From an uncultured Pirellulaceae bacterium (lineage in GTDB: Bacteria > Planctomycetota > Planctomycetia > Pirellulales > Pirellulaceae): a DNA stretch of 64,000 nucleotides. The notes under the pieces were generated by a model. The model was given only the letters and a program-made list of their open reading frames with translations, made no database searches and was not told the origin of the DNA. The translations under genes were made by a program, and so were the position numbers. Every line of letters starts with the position of its first letter. Positions within the stretch are counted from its first letter, which is position 1. Location: positions 62,001-126,000 of the forward strand of contig CALKCK010000025.1 in assembly GCA_938083195.1 (NCBI GenBank), in the 5' to 3' direction. Below are positions 16,799-26,672 of the stretch, piece after piece.

Positions 16799-19072
16799 AT
16801 GTCGATCATCCCGCCTCCCTCCGATCCTCCGGCCAGGCAAATCCCGCCTCCAAGTAGCCCCCCCATTCAAATGAGAATGCGGTCGGATCTGTCGTACAAT
16901 CGCATGACCTATCAAGGCGTTGAGTATTGGGTCGTCAAAGAACCTCTTGGCCAAAAGTACTTTCAGTTTCCTCCGCATGTGTTTTATCTGCTTCGAGAAC
17001 TCGATGGAAAAAAATCTATCGATGAACTTCAAGACGGCTATCACGAAAAGTTTGCTCCCAAGCGAATTACGCGTCAGGACCTCCAGCAATTATTAACTCG
17101 ATTCCACCAAGACAGTCTCGTAACTTCAAGTGTCCCAGGGCAGGGTGCCGAACTTCTCAAGCGAGGCAATAAGAACAAGATGATGGAACGGGTGGGAACC
17201 TATTCCAATGTGCTGGCGATTCGCTATAAGGGATTTGATCCCGAGCGACTTCTGAATTGGCTACTCCCATACACTTGGTGGATTTTCACCAAGATTGCGA
17301 TGTGGGTTACTCTGTTCTGTGCGGCAATTGCCTTACTATCGGTCGTTATGAACTGGAGTATGTTCCAGGCAAAACTCCCAGGCTTTGAGGCTTTTTTCGA
17401 CCCTAAACAATGGTACTTGTTTGGAATCGTCCTTGCGGTCACGAAAATGTTTCATGAATTTGGACATGGGCTCGCTTGTAAACGCTTAGGGGGAGAGTGT
17501 CATGAAATTGGATTCATGCTACTGGTGCTCACACCCTGCCTGTATTGCAACGTTTCAGACAGCTGGCGACTTCCCAACAAGTGGCACCGCGCCGCAATCG
17601 GGGCCGCGGGAATGTATGTAGAAGTCATCCTCGCGACGTTAGCAACTTTTGTCTGGTGGTTTGTCCAACCGGGACTCGTGCAAGACGTTTGCCTCCGAGT
17701 CATGCTGGTCAGTTCCATCAGCACCATTCTTTTCAATGGTAACCCACTCCTCCGTTTTGACGGATACTACATTCTTAGTGACATTCTCGAAATTCCCAAT
17801 CTCAATCAGAAATCAACCAAAGCATTAACAACCCTGCTTGGTCGAAATTGGCTGGGATTAGAAATCCCCGACGATCAACTGATGCCCTCCAATCGCCCGT
17901 GGGCCTTTGCCATGTTTACCGTGGCAGCATTTTGTTATCGCTGGTTTATCATGCTTTCGATCATAGTCTTTTTGACGAAAATGCTAGAACCTTACCATCT
18001 CGAATCCATTGGAATCGGGATAGCTTTATTTTCCATGTTCGGCATGCTCGGAATGCCTGGCTACAAACTGTACAAATATATGGCGGTTCCTGGACGGATG
18101 CATCAAGTGAAAAAAGTTAGATTTTTTGTTGTCTTGGGAGTTGCCAGCTTCGTGCTTGCATTCATCTTGTTTATTCCACTCCCCCATACATTACGCTGTA
18201 ACCTGGTCGTGATGCCCAGTGAAATAGAAACAGTCTGGATAAAAGAACCCGGCCTGTTGGAATCATTCGAGGTTATTCCAGGGGAATCCGTTACTGCTGG
18301 CCAAACCTTAGCACAGCTCAGAAACCTAGAACTCGAAATGCAACTGGTCACCGCATTGGGGAAGATTCAAGAGAAAGAAGCGGCTCTCAAATTAGAAATT
18401 GCAAAACGAAACCTCTCCGAACCAACTACGAACGATCCGACCAAATCTATTTTGGCCGATATCGCAAAACTCAAAAAAGTCTACGCTCAGCTTTCTGAAC
18501 GCGCCACAGGTCTCACACTTAAAAGCAAGATTGACGGTACGGTCCTAGCAACGCCTTACCAGCATTCGGGACAGCAATCCGAAGAAACAGAAGACTTTGA
18601 CATGCGTCCTTTGCTTTACGGCCAGCACAACAACGTTTCCGCTCAGAGGGGGCAACGTTTTTGCGAAATTGCCGACCTGTCAAAATGGTACGCCGTCGTT
18701 ATTTTGACCGAGCACCAAGTTAAGTTTGCAAAACTGGATCAAGCTACGAAAATAAAACTATATTCTGAACCAGGCCATACTTACCATTCTAAAATCGAAT
18801 GGATTGGCGAGACCGATATTGCGATCAATCGGGAAGACTACGATCCACTGCAACCCTCAATGGGCGGCAATAATAGCAACGCCTCTGATCCCGTCATTGA
18901 AATGGTGGCTGGCTATCAACATCAGGATTTTCAGTATTTTGCTCGCGTTCCGATCGAATCACCGACCATCGCACCCAAAATAGGAATTGGCGGGCAGGCC
19001 CGAGTGTCCACCGGCTATCGTTCGATCGGCTACCGAATTTGGTGGTGGTTCAATCAGAACTTCAGAGCCTAA
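16799..19072 (+). CDS. PqqD-like / M50 metalloprotease / HlyD fusion protein
   Basis: Residues ~20-105 resemble a PqqD-type peptide-binding winged helix (YWVVKEPLGQKYFQFPP...LDGKKSIDEL). A polytopic M50 site-2-protease-like core follows, with zinc motif HEFGHGLACKRL (~219) and the second motif NPLLRFDGYYILSD (~315) supplying the third ligand Asp. The C-terminal ~290 residues after transmembrane helices are a HlyD-like adaptor (LLESFEVIPGESVTAGQTLAQL, coiled coil, GTVLATPY). AGAGG precedes the ATG. The combination suggests recognition of a peptide or protein leader, intramembrane processing and export through the fused adaptor, together with the GAF-HlyD partner and the SecA-like motor. The substrate is not visible. 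Confidence 0.88.
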   Translation: MSIIPPPSDPPARQIPPPSSPPIQMRMRSDLSYNRMTYQGVEYWVVKEPLGQKYFQFPPHVFYLLRELDGKKSIDELQDGYHEKFAPKRITRQDLQQLLTRFHQDSLVTSSVPGQGAELLKRGNKNKMMERVGTYSNVLAIRYKGFDPERLLNWLLPYTWWIFTKIAMWVTLFCAAIALLSVVMNWSMFQAKLPGFEAFFDPKQWYLFGIVLAVTKMFHEFGHGLACKRLGGECHEIGFMLLVLTPCLYCNVSDSWRLPNKWHRAAIGAAGMYVEVILATLATFVWWFVQPGLVQDVCLRVMLVSSISTILFNGNPLLRFDGYYILSDILEIPNLNQKSTKALTTLLGRNWLGLEIPDDQLMPSNRPWAFAMFTVAAFCYRWFIMLSIIVFLTKMLEPYHLESIGIGIALFSMFGMLGMPGYKLYKYMAVPGRMHQVKKVRFFVVLGVASFVLAFILFIPLPHTLRCNLVVMPSEIETVWIKEPGLLESFEVIPGESVTAGQTLAQLRNLELEMQLVTALGKIQEKEAALKLEIAKRNLSEPTTNDPTKSILADIAKLKKVYAQLSERATGLTLKSKIDGTVLATPYQHSGQQSEETEDFDMRPLLYGQHNNVSAQRGQRFCEIADLSKWYAVVILTEHQVKFAKLDQATKIKLYSEPGHTYHSKIEWIGETDIAINREDYDPLQPSMGGNNSNASDPVIEMVAGYQHQDFQYFARVPIESPTIAPKIGIGGQARVSTGYRSIGYRIWWWFNQNFRA

Positions 19073-19193
19073 ACTAAGGCATGCTTTCAAGCCTCACTCA
19101 AATGGCATACACGAGTGAAAACATGCACGAAATCAGAACTCCCAGTTGAGAATGAATCGAACTCAACCGTCATTTCACTCGCCTGAAAAGCAC

Positions 19194-20930
19194 TTACGAC
19201 ACTTGACTCACTCTAAAAAATCGCAGGTACCGAGAAGAGTCGTTTTGAATTTCGCTAGGAGCATCTAAACCCTCAAAGCTATCCAAGTTTCGATCAACTT
19301 TCTTTTTGACCTTTTCAAACAGAGATTTCATTAGGCTGTTCAAAGATGAGGTCGTTTTTACATTTCCAATTGCGGTTCTAATTTTCGCAGTTCTCTCTTC
19401 TTCGCCACCTTCAAATCCTTCCACTGGCATCTCGTCGAAGACAATCGCCTGCCCTGAATAGCCGATGTCACGAAATTCTTTCCCAAGCAGTTCATCGTAT
19501 TGAACAAACTCATTAAAAATAGCGAGCGCATCGGCCCATTGGGAATCCTTCATGTAGAACTCCGCCAGACGCTCCTTAGATCGACGAACAATTAATATTC
19601 GTTTATTCTTTGCATTCACAGGGGCTTCTGCGACAGGGAAATTCTCCTCCACCGCCAGCCAATATTTTTCCTGAAGGACTTTTTCAAATCGATCACTTGC
19701 CATCTGTGCTTCATTGTATTGCTGCTGCGCTGTTTTCATTTTTGGAACATCGCTTTGAGCAATTTGCTCCACATTTAATAAAGCTGAGGGGGCCGTTTGC
19801 GTGGCTAACACCCAACCGCCAGCCATCCCCAAAATGCACAACAAAAGTAATGCCGCAAAGGTAGAACTACTTCGCCACCATGGCCTTAGATTGCCCTTCA
19901 TTACCGTTTGCAATTGGCGAGTTGCTTCAAGCTTTGCTTGGCTCCAACCAATCGAACTCTCCATGACGTATTGCTCAGACGTCGCCAGCTTTTCGACAAT
20001 CATTTCCCAATCTTCATCGAGATCGATTTTGATTCGCCTTAAGTTTTTAATCAATTGAGTTGCACTATCGACCCGATCAGAGGGAATTTTCGCCATCATT
20101 TCTTCGATCAACTGACAGAGTTCCAGCGGGATATCCCGACGCAACTCATTCAGTGGAATCGCAGTGTCTTTGACGTGCTGAACCGCAATCACTAAAGCTG
20201 TATCACCTTGAAATGGCGGATGCCCGGCGAGCATATGGTAAGCAGTTACGCCAAGTGAATAAATATCCGAACGCTGATCAATCGCCGTTCCTTCGACCTG
20301 CTCTGGGCTCATGTAGAGCGGAGTCCCCATCGTTACCCCAACCGATGTCAACGCCTGCTTGGATGCACTATTATTGATTCGTGCCAATCCAAAATCCGTA
20401 ATCTTCACTTCGCCTTTGGTCGAGAGCATGATATTTTCAGGCTTGATATCTCGATGGATGACATGCAACTCGCCCGCTTTTTGCAGGGCCAGGGCACACT
20501 GTCGAATGACATTGATCGCCATCACCGGCTCTACCGCACCGTAACGATTAAGATACTGCTTGAGATTTCTTCCCTGCACATACTCTTGAGCGATGAAGTG
20601 AAACCCTTGCACTTCCCCCACTTCGTAGATTTGTACGATGTTCGCCTGCACAAGATTGGCCGCCGCTTGTGCTTCCCGCTGAAACCGTTGTACGTACGAT
20701 ACATCTTTCGCAAGATCAGGCTTCAATATCTTGAGCGCAATATTTCGCCGAAGCGATCCCTGTTTGGCCAGGTAAACATCCGCCATTCCACCACGGCCCA
20801 AACGCCGCAACAACTGGTAATCACCCAGTTGTCGCCCCGTCAGATCGACCGGCTTTAAAGTTGTTGGGAGTTTCGATTCTGGCATTAGAAATAATAAGGG
20901 GCAATGAGCTGGAACGTTCTCTACTTCCAT
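19194..20930 (-). CDS. Transmembrane Ser/Thr protein kinase
   Basis: A Hanks-type kinase: GRGGMADVYLAK, invariant lysine in IALKIL, HRDIKPENIML, DFGLARI and APE-like MSPEQVEG, with DQRSDIYSLGVTAYHMLAG. After the kinase domain comes an ~80-residue linker, a transmembrane helix around 360-378 (FAALLLLCILGMAGGWVLA) and a C-terminal extracytoplasmic region of ~200 helical residues of unknown function. The preferred start may be Met16 (MPESKLP, 20885) because it immediately precedes the usual DLTGRQLGDYQLL lead-in; AAAGAG before 20930 supports the longer form. It converges on the SecA/HlyD/M50 operon, so a regulatory link is possible but unproven. Confidence 0.9.
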   Translation of the reverse strand: MEVENVPAHCPLLFLMPESKLPTTLKPVDLTGRQLGDYQLLRRLGRGGMADVYLAKQGSLRRNIALKILKPDLAKDVSYVQRFQREAQAAANLVQANIVQIYEVGEVQGFHFIAQEYVQGRNLKQYLNRYGAVEPVMAINVIRQCALALQKAGELHVIHRDIKPENIMLSTKGEVKITDFGLARINNSASKQALTSVGVTMGTPLYMSPEQVEGTAIDQRSDIYSLGVTAYHMLAGHPPFQGDTALVIAVQHVKDTAIPLNELRRDIPLELCQLIEEMMAKIPSDRVDSATQLIKNLRRIKIDLDEDWEMIVEKLATSEQYVMESSIGWSQAKLEATRQLQTVMKGNLRPWWRSSSTFAALLLLCILGMAGGWVLATQTAPSALLNVEQIAQSDVPKMKTAQQQYNEAQMASDRFEKVLQEKYWLAVEENFPVAEAPVNAKNKRILIVRRSKERLAEFYMKDSQWADALAIFNEFVQYDELLGKEFRDIGYSGQAIVFDEMPVEGFEGGEEERTAKIRTAIGNVKTTSSLNSLMKSLFEKVKKKVDRNLDSFEGLDAPSEIQNDSSRYLRFFRVSQVS

Positions 20931-21146
20931 ACTCTTTAGTCGTGCCGATAACCAAAGAACAAATACAATTGAGCCATGACGGTTGCAGAACGCTCAATCG
21001 CTAAACTGTTTGTTTTCCAGTGTTACAGTTTAGTTGCTCAACTTATAAACACTGAATGGCAATTCAAATATTCTCCGAGAGAATTGATACCCACTTGCTT
21101 TCCAAAAGGTTTCGAAAAACACTCAGATAACCCATCATATCTTACG

Positions 21147-22133
21147 TTATTTCCCGGAAAGCCCGAAAACACGGTCCATATTGGCTGATATTTGCTTCAA
21201 ACGTGCAAGATCACCGCCGCCGACCTCCGCCGCAGCCCAACCGTAGTAATTGATCTCCAGCAAAGCCTTGCGAACGTCTGCCCAATCGATATCGCCGGTG
21301 CCTATTTCTTTGACCCAATTATTCTTGGCTCGCGAGTAACCCTTGAGATCCAGCTTAACAACACGTTTCCCCAAGGCGCGAATCCAGTCGCCCATACTTC
21401 CATATTTCCTATGGTTTCCAATATCAAACTGCATCCCAACCCACGGAGAGTTCAAGTCATCCACGAACTTTACAAACTTATCAGCCGTCTGAAGATGGTC
21501 ACCATCGTGATCATATAAAAATCGGTTCCAAACATTCTCGATCGCAATATAAACTCCCAATTCCGCACACAACGGCAACGCCTTGGAAATATTCTCAATC
21601 GCTCTCGGCCAAATTTCACTTTCAGGTCCATCTTTTCCATGCCCAACCACCAGTAACGCAGTGTTCCCCCCCACCGCATGGGTATCGCGAATGGCAGTTT
21701 GCAGGTCTTTCAAAGCCTCCGCCCGTACTTTTTTGTCAGCACTAGTGTGCGTTTTATTCCAATGCGTGGAACAAACCGTACCGTCTACCGGCAAGCCGGA
21801 TTCTTTAATTGCAAGTCGAGTCGCAGCCACATCCATACCCGGTGAATTCATCTCAATTCCGGCAAAGCCAGCTTCTTTGGCAGCTGCAAATTTCTCAGTC
21901 AGAGATCCTGAAACCTTGACCATTCCAATTTTTAAGGTCTTGTAGATTCGACCCTCGAGCGATGCCTCCACCACATTGGTCGAAGCATTGGCAACTCCAA
22001 CACAACCCAATGCACCACCGGCTAGAACGGATGAAGAGATCAGTGCTGCAGAAGAGCTATGCACAAAATCCCGGCGGGACATTTTTTTATTCGCTTGTTT
22101 CGACGGCACAAAATCAACGTGTTTTGGGTTCAT
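21147..22133 (-). CDS. Tat-exported sugar phosphate isomerase/epimerase-like TIM barrel
   Basis: 328 residues with a twin-arginine signal (KKMSRRDFVHSSSAALISSS, cleaved after the following hydrophobic stretch) and a xylose-isomerase-like (AP endonuclease family 2) TIM barrel. Family segments include AAKEAGFAGIEMNSPG, GVYIAIENVWNRFL, WVGMQFDIGNH and VKLDLKGY with acidic and His residues placed as metal ligands at strand ends (IENV, DIGNH, VKLDLKG, AAEVGGGD). Planctomycetes carry many such exported proteins, presumably for sugar turnover; the substrate is unknown. It may be cotranscribed with the cytochrome gene 130 bases upstream. Confidence 0.85.
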   Translation of the reverse strand: MNPKHVDFVPSKQANKKMSRRDFVHSSSAALISSSVLAGGALGCVGVANASTNVVEASLEGRIYKTLKIGMVKVSGSLTEKFAAAKEAGFAGIEMNSPGMDVAATRLAIKESGLPVDGTVCSTHWNKTHTSADKKVRAEALKDLQTAIRDTHAVGGNTALLVVGHGKDGPESEIWPRAIENISKALPLCAELGVYIAIENVWNRFLYDHDGDHLQTADKFVKFVDDLNSPWVGMQFDIGNHRKYGSMGDWIRALGKRVVKLDLKGYSRAKNNWVKEIGTGDIDWADVRKALLEINYYGWAAAEVGGGDLARLKQISANMDRVFGLSGK

Positions 22134-22263
22134 TGCGACCTCAATGTTTAGGAATCGTCAACACTCAAGGTAGGCCGCACCCGACAGGTCGTCAAGTTTG
22201 GAACCTATTCTATAGGTTATCCCACCCAAACAATGACTCCAATCCGCCAAGCGAACACTCCGA

Positions 22264-24066
22264 TTACTGCTTCCCAAGCCCCTTGAGCGTTTGGTTAACA
22301 ATCTCCAGTGCTTTGTTCGGATTTTTACTGAGAGCATTTAGCATCGCTTCGATCTCAGCAACCTTGGCAGGCGCTTGATCCGCAAGATCGGCAGTCCAGT
22401 CCTCGATTAAACTAAGCGCCTCGACCGGGCGCGCCCCCTTCGACACCGAGTTTAACAAACCCTCGATCTTATCCATCGCAGGACGTCCATGCGCAACCTG
22501 AGGCCAATAGTCATCAAATCCTCCGTCTTTAAGAAAATCAGGACTGTTATCAAGATCATGGCATTCTTTGCAGGAATTTAATCGTGCATCACTGACAGAA
22601 AGATACATCTCTCGAATCTTCTGAATCCGATCCTTGGGATCCACCGCTTGCCCTTTGGCAACCAACTCTTCCATGGCAACGTGGGCTGACCCTGGGCCAT
22701 GACAATTTTCACAACCGTTTCCATGAAGATCTTCGTCGGCCAGTTTCGAATAACCAGTCTTGTACGGATAAAATTCCTGTGGATTCCAACCGGTCACATG
22801 ACAACTCACACATTCGGGATCAAAATGTCGTTGTACCCAAACTCGATCATCATTCGGATTCTTCTCTAAATCACGGGTCGCTTCTTCGTGGGGGCCGCCA
22901 CCTCCCTCGGCACCGTCCTCCCAAATGGCGTATTCTTCGTCATGACAATCTGCACAAGTGCTCGATCCCACGAATTGATTCCCACTGGGATGATCCCGCT
23001 CGACAATGTCCTTGAAATTACCAGTTTCCCAAAGAGTCTTTAATTCATCCTGATAAGACTTAAAGACTTTTCTAATATCTTTGGAATCCTTAAATCGATC
23101 AGTCAGCTCGACCCGCTCATACTCGATTCGAGATTTACCGTCCTTTTCGAAGTAACCAATCAGCCCCACATGCATCCCCTTGACGCCAACTTGGACAATC
23201 GCTGTCTGATGCCCATCTGCAGCGGTGACTATCTCTGGACGTAAAGTTGGATCACCATATCCGCCAGCCGTGACCAAAACATCAAATTCAGGAAATTCAT
23301 TAGCTAACTTTCGACTTGCTTCCAAGTCTGCAAAAGCAACCAGCACTTTGAAATCACAATCGGCAAGTTTGGGAATCACCTTCTTTAACCCAGCTGCAGC
23401 GGCTTGTGTCTCAACGTGTTCCTGCTTGATCGATTCAAGATGCTCGTCACCAAGAATCATCGTAATCCCAATTCGCTTTCCACCCTTCTCGACAACTAAA
23501 TGATCATTAGTCATCCCCAGTAGATTAACATTGGCACAGGTAAAAGGACTTGTCCCGTTATCTACGTTGGCAATGGTCTGTGCTAAATCAATCGCCGGCA
23601 ATTTTAAATCATCGGGACCAAGCCCGATGAATTCGTAGCCCATTTCATCGCATAGCGCTTCATAAGTTTTTCGAATTTTAACTAACGGTTGTTGCCCGAA
23701 CCTTCTGACTTGATTCCCCGCATCGATCGAAACAACATCCCAATCACGCGCTTGCAAGATTTTTTGCGCGGCATGCCGACGCATCAAGCCACCTTTTTGT
23801 CGAGCAAGCGTGATGCAGCCACAAGGTTCAATGTAACCATGCTGACGCCCAGAAATGAAAAGCACAAACTTGGGCTTGTCCCAGTCTTTCACTAAATCTT
23901 CAGCAGTTTTATTGTCAGCTGGAAAATTTCCGCTAGCATCCATACGACCCGTAGATCTGCTGGCAAATAGACTCGCATCAGGTTGCTTGCTTCCAATTGA
24001 AACAAAAGCAAAAACCAAACCGAGTCCGGCTAGTAAAAAACGTCCCGCAATCCAAGCAAATTTCAT
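22264..24066 (-). CDS. Exported tetrahaem cytochrome with 5'-nucleotidase-like N-domain
   Basis: 600 residues with an N-terminal signal (FLLAGLGLVFAFVSIG). The first half resembles the metallophosphatase part of 5'-nucleotidases (FISGRQHGYIEPCGC, KGGLMRRHAA, SIDAGNQVRRFG, YEFIGLGPDDL), but the first metal motif DxH is replaced by GRQHG, so phosphatase activity is doubtful. The second half has four c-type haem motifs CADCH, CVSCH, CENCH and CKECH in a cytochrome c554-like arrangement with GCENCHGPGSAH. A periplasmic electron-transfer role is likely; partners are not encoded alongside. The C-terminal ~60 residues are helical. Confidence 0.85.
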   Translation of the reverse strand: MKFAWIAGRFLLAGLGLVFAFVSIGSKQPDASLFASRSTGRMDASGNFPADNKTAEDLVKDWDKPKFVLFISGRQHGYIEPCGCITLARQKGGLMRRHAAQKILQARDWDVVSIDAGNQVRRFGQQPLVKIRKTYEALCDEMGYEFIGLGPDDLKLPAIDLAQTIANVDNGTSPFTCANVNLLGMTNDHLVVEKGGKRIGITMILGDEHLESIKQEHVETQAAAAGLKKVIPKLADCDFKVLVAFADLEASRKLANEFPEFDVLVTAGGYGDPTLRPEIVTAADGHQTAIVQVGVKGMHVGLIGYFEKDGKSRIEYERVELTDRFKDSKDIRKVFKSYQDELKTLWETGNFKDIVERDHPSGNQFVGSSTCADCHDEEYAIWEDGAEGGGGPHEEATRDLEKNPNDDRVWVQRHFDPECVSCHVTGWNPQEFYPYKTGYSKLADEDLHGNGCENCHGPGSAHVAMEELVAKGQAVDPKDRIQKIREMYLSVSDARLNSCKECHDLDNSPDFLKDGGFDDYWPQVAHGRPAMDKIEGLLNSVSKGARPVEALSLIEDWTADLADQAPAKVAEIEAMLNALSKNPNKALEIVNQTLKGLGKQ

Positions 24067-24299
24067 GGTATCTACGCTCGCAGGTCAAACTGCGCCAAAG
24101 GAAATCATGAATAAAATTAAAACGTGTAGTCGATCAGGAATCACCCCAGAACCACCTTCGCAAGGATACAGGGACGCCCCGACCGGGTAAATGGCAACGA
24201 TTCAGATTAGCCCGTAGAAACGTGCTCAACATTACGGAATCAAAGATAGCAAGTTATTCGCGAAAACACTTAGGGAAAAAACGTGCACGCCGCCCATCT

Positions 24300-24845
24300 T
24301 CAGCGAGGCAACTTCTTTATTCGTTCGCGGAGTAAATTGCGACACTTGGTGAAAAACTCTTGAAAGTCTTCCCGCTGATAATCGGGGTAGGTCCAGCGAC
24401 TACTCGTCCATTGTTTCGCCCGAAAGTGCAGGGTGACCTCGGCAAAAATACCGTCCGACAAGTAGATGCGATGATCGCGATCCTTGGTTGTCGCCAGTAC
24501 TAATTTAGCTTCGCTAATATAACCGGGGTCTATATTGAGCGGACGAATCTCATCCGCCCCCGCGTACTCTGAATATTCTTCTTCCCATTGATTGGATTGA
24601 TGTTTCTTGGGAGGCAGATCACTTGGATCGAGCAATCGATCAAATACGATAAACTGCTTTTTTAAATCAGTCCCCATCGACTCAGTATAAAAACTGGTTT
24701 CGGTAAAGTCGAAAACTGGACTTCGAAGCGCTACTTCTCCCCAGAGTTCGCTGGTCTTTTCGATCGTCCAATCCAATGCTGCCGAATAGCGACTGGTTAC
24801 CGCGGCAAGCAACAGAACTGGCTTATGCTTTACAATTTCACCCAC
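24300..24845 (-). CDS. DUF4416 family protein
   Basis: A soluble 181-residue protein. Family-like segments are KPVLLLAAVTSRY near the N terminus, PVFDFTETSFYTESMG, LNIDPGYISEAKLVLATT, HRIYLSDGIFAEVTL and SSRWTYPDYQ. These agree with the DUF4416 family, often found beside translation or RNA genes and of unknown biochemical function. It lies downstream of proS on the same strand with a 94-base gap, so cotranscription is plausible. Confidence 0.8.
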   Translation of the reverse strand: MGEIVKHKPVLLLAAVTSRYSAALDWTIEKTSELWGEVALRSPVFDFTETSFYTESMGTDLKKQFIVFDRLLDPSDLPPKKHQSNQWEEEYSEYAGADEIRPLNIDPGYISEAKLVLATTKDRDHRIYLSDGIFAEVTLHFRAKQWTSSRWTYPDYQREDFQEFFTKCRNLLRERIKKLPR

Positions 24846-24939
24846 AGCTATCCAACCGCTCCAAAAAACAAGAAAAAATCAAGATTACTTATCCCGCTTT
24901 ATCACGCAACAATTACCAACAACTTCGCAAGCAGTATCG

Positions 24940-26445
24940 TTAATAGGATTTTGCAAATATGCCGCGGGTCTGAGTCGGCTTTCCTGTGAAAATACAAATT
25001 CCAGATTCAGCGTCTTGATCTACTGGTGTACATCTTGGGGTAACCTTTAGCGGCACCAACATTGCATCCGTTTCGGGGCAGTCAACAAAATAGCACTCCG
25101 CAAAACCACCATGAACCTCCGGCTTTGCTTCATTTTTGGCAGTGAAAAAAGACTTGAACTCTTCGAACGAATCAATCTGTTGCGTATTGTCCACTCGAAG
25201 CTTGAGTGCTTTATCAAAAAGCCCTTGTTGCATCTCTTCCAAGATCTCGCTAACTCGTTCGACAAACTCGACTCGGGGCATACCAAATGATTTCGGTTGA
25301 TCACGACGCCCAACGAATAAGCTGTCATTTTTAATATCGCGAGGCCCGACTTCCAACCGAATCGGAACTCCTCGTTTGATGTGGAACCATTTCTTCTCTC
25401 CCCCACGCTTGTCGCTGTCGTCAACAAAAACTGCGACCCGCTTGCCATCGTACTGAACGCCTCCAAGCTCCTTAGCAAGGGATGCACAATACTCCATCAC
25501 TTCGGCTCGCTCTTCTTCTTTACGAATAACGGGGCAAATCACCACGTGCTTGGGAGCTAGGCGAGGCGGTAGGACCAAACCATCGTCGTCGCTATGAGTC
25601 ATGATCAACGCCCCAACCAAACGCGTCGAGACTCCCCAAGAAGTTGTCCATGCATAAGATTCACCACCCTCCGCATTTTGAAACTTAATGTCCTGAGCCT
25701 TCGAAAAATTCTGCCCAAGAAAATGAGACGTGCCTGCCTGGAGCGCCTTTCGATCTTGCATCATAGCTTCGATCGACAGCGTCATATCAGCACCTGGGAA
25801 GCGCTCCCCTTCAGTCTTCTCACCTTTGACCACTGGCATCGCCATGTACTCTTCCGCGAATTTCGCGTAGACGTCGAGCATTAGCCGCGTTTCATCAAGG
25901 GCTTCTTCCTTGGTCGCATGTGCCGTGTGCCCTTCCTGCCAAAGAAATTCGGCGGTGCGCAAAAACAGGCGAACACGCATTTCCCAACGAACGACATTGC
26001 ACCATTGATTTATTTTCAAAGGTAAATCACGGTAGGACTCGATCCACTTGGCGAACATGTGGCCAATGATCGTTTCGCTCGTTGGCCGTACAATTAGTGG
26101 TTCTTCCAATTCCCCCGCTGGTACCAGTCCACCGTCTGGACCTGGCTCCAGTCGATGATGCGTTACAACGGCACATTCTTTGGCGAAACCCTCCACGTGC
26201 TCGGCTTCTTTTTCTAAAAAACTCTTGGGAATAAAAAGCGGGAAATAGGCATTTTCATGCCCCGTCTCTTTAAACATCTCATCGAGAACCGCCTGCATAT
26301 TCTCCCAAAGCGCGTAGCCCCATGGTTTGATCACCATGCAGCCTCGAACCGGTGAATTTTCAGCCAGATCAGCGGAGCGAACAATTTGCTGATACCAACC
26401 AGGATAGTCCTCAGAACGAGTAGGGGAGATTCCAGTTTTAGCCAT
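24940..26445 (-). CDS. proS: Prolyl-tRNA synthetase, archaeal/eukaryal type
   Basis: A class II aminoacyl-tRNA synthetase that charges tRNA-Pro. At 501 residues it lacks the editing insertion of the common bacterial type and matches the archaeal/eukaryal (type 3) form: VRGCMVIKPWGYALWENMQ, the motif 2 region CNVVRWEMRVRLFLRTAEFL with QEGHTAHAT, and a C-terminal zinc-domain-like part ending ...GIFAKSY with Tyr as last residue, as in this type. The start ATG has no strong ribosome-binding site but the N terminus aligns with the family. Confidence 0.95.
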   Translation of the reverse strand: MAKTGISPTRSEDYPGWYQQIVRSADLAENSPVRGCMVIKPWGYALWENMQAVLDEMFKETGHENAYFPLFIPKSFLEKEAEHVEGFAKECAVVTHHRLEPGPDGGLVPAGELEEPLIVRPTSETIIGHMFAKWIESYRDLPLKINQWCNVVRWEMRVRLFLRTAEFLWQEGHTAHATKEEALDETRLMLDVYAKFAEEYMAMPVVKGEKTEGERFPGADMTLSIEAMMQDRKALQAGTSHFLGQNFSKAQDIKFQNAEGGESYAWTTSWGVSTRLVGALIMTHSDDDGLVLPPRLAPKHVVICPVIRKEEERAEVMEYCASLAKELGGVQYDGKRVAVFVDDSDKRGGEKKWFHIKRGVPIRLEVGPRDIKNDSLFVGRRDQPKSFGMPRVEFVERVSEILEEMQQGLFDKALKLRVDNTQQIDSFEEFKSFFTAKNEAKPEVHGGFAECYFVDCPETDAMLVPLKVTPRCTPVDQDAESGICIFTGKPTQTRGIFAKSY

Positions 26446-26672
26446 TTCCAGTCAACAATCATTTCAGGTTTAGTGCGGATGATTTCATCTTTTGAAGCAG
26501 TTATTCTACGCTTTGCCAGCCAATGCCAAAAGGGACTCTCTCGCGGGGTCGGATGCCCCTTTCTTTTATCTGCGCCCGTTCTTGATGCAAATGGCAACGA
26601 CACCTAAAATCCCCCCTTCTGGCCTTCTCAACCAATCAGGCCGCCATCCCATTCTCTCGTTCTCATTTGAGC

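Noticed and set aside
19080-19135. Possible terminator after the M50 gene
   Set aside because: Only an imperfect, interrupted stem (GCATG...CATGC around CACTC...GAGTG) and no T run.
24940-26445. Archaeal-type ProS as a recent transfer
   Set aside because: This ProS type is widespread in several bacterial phyla, and base composition does not stand out from the neighbours by eye.
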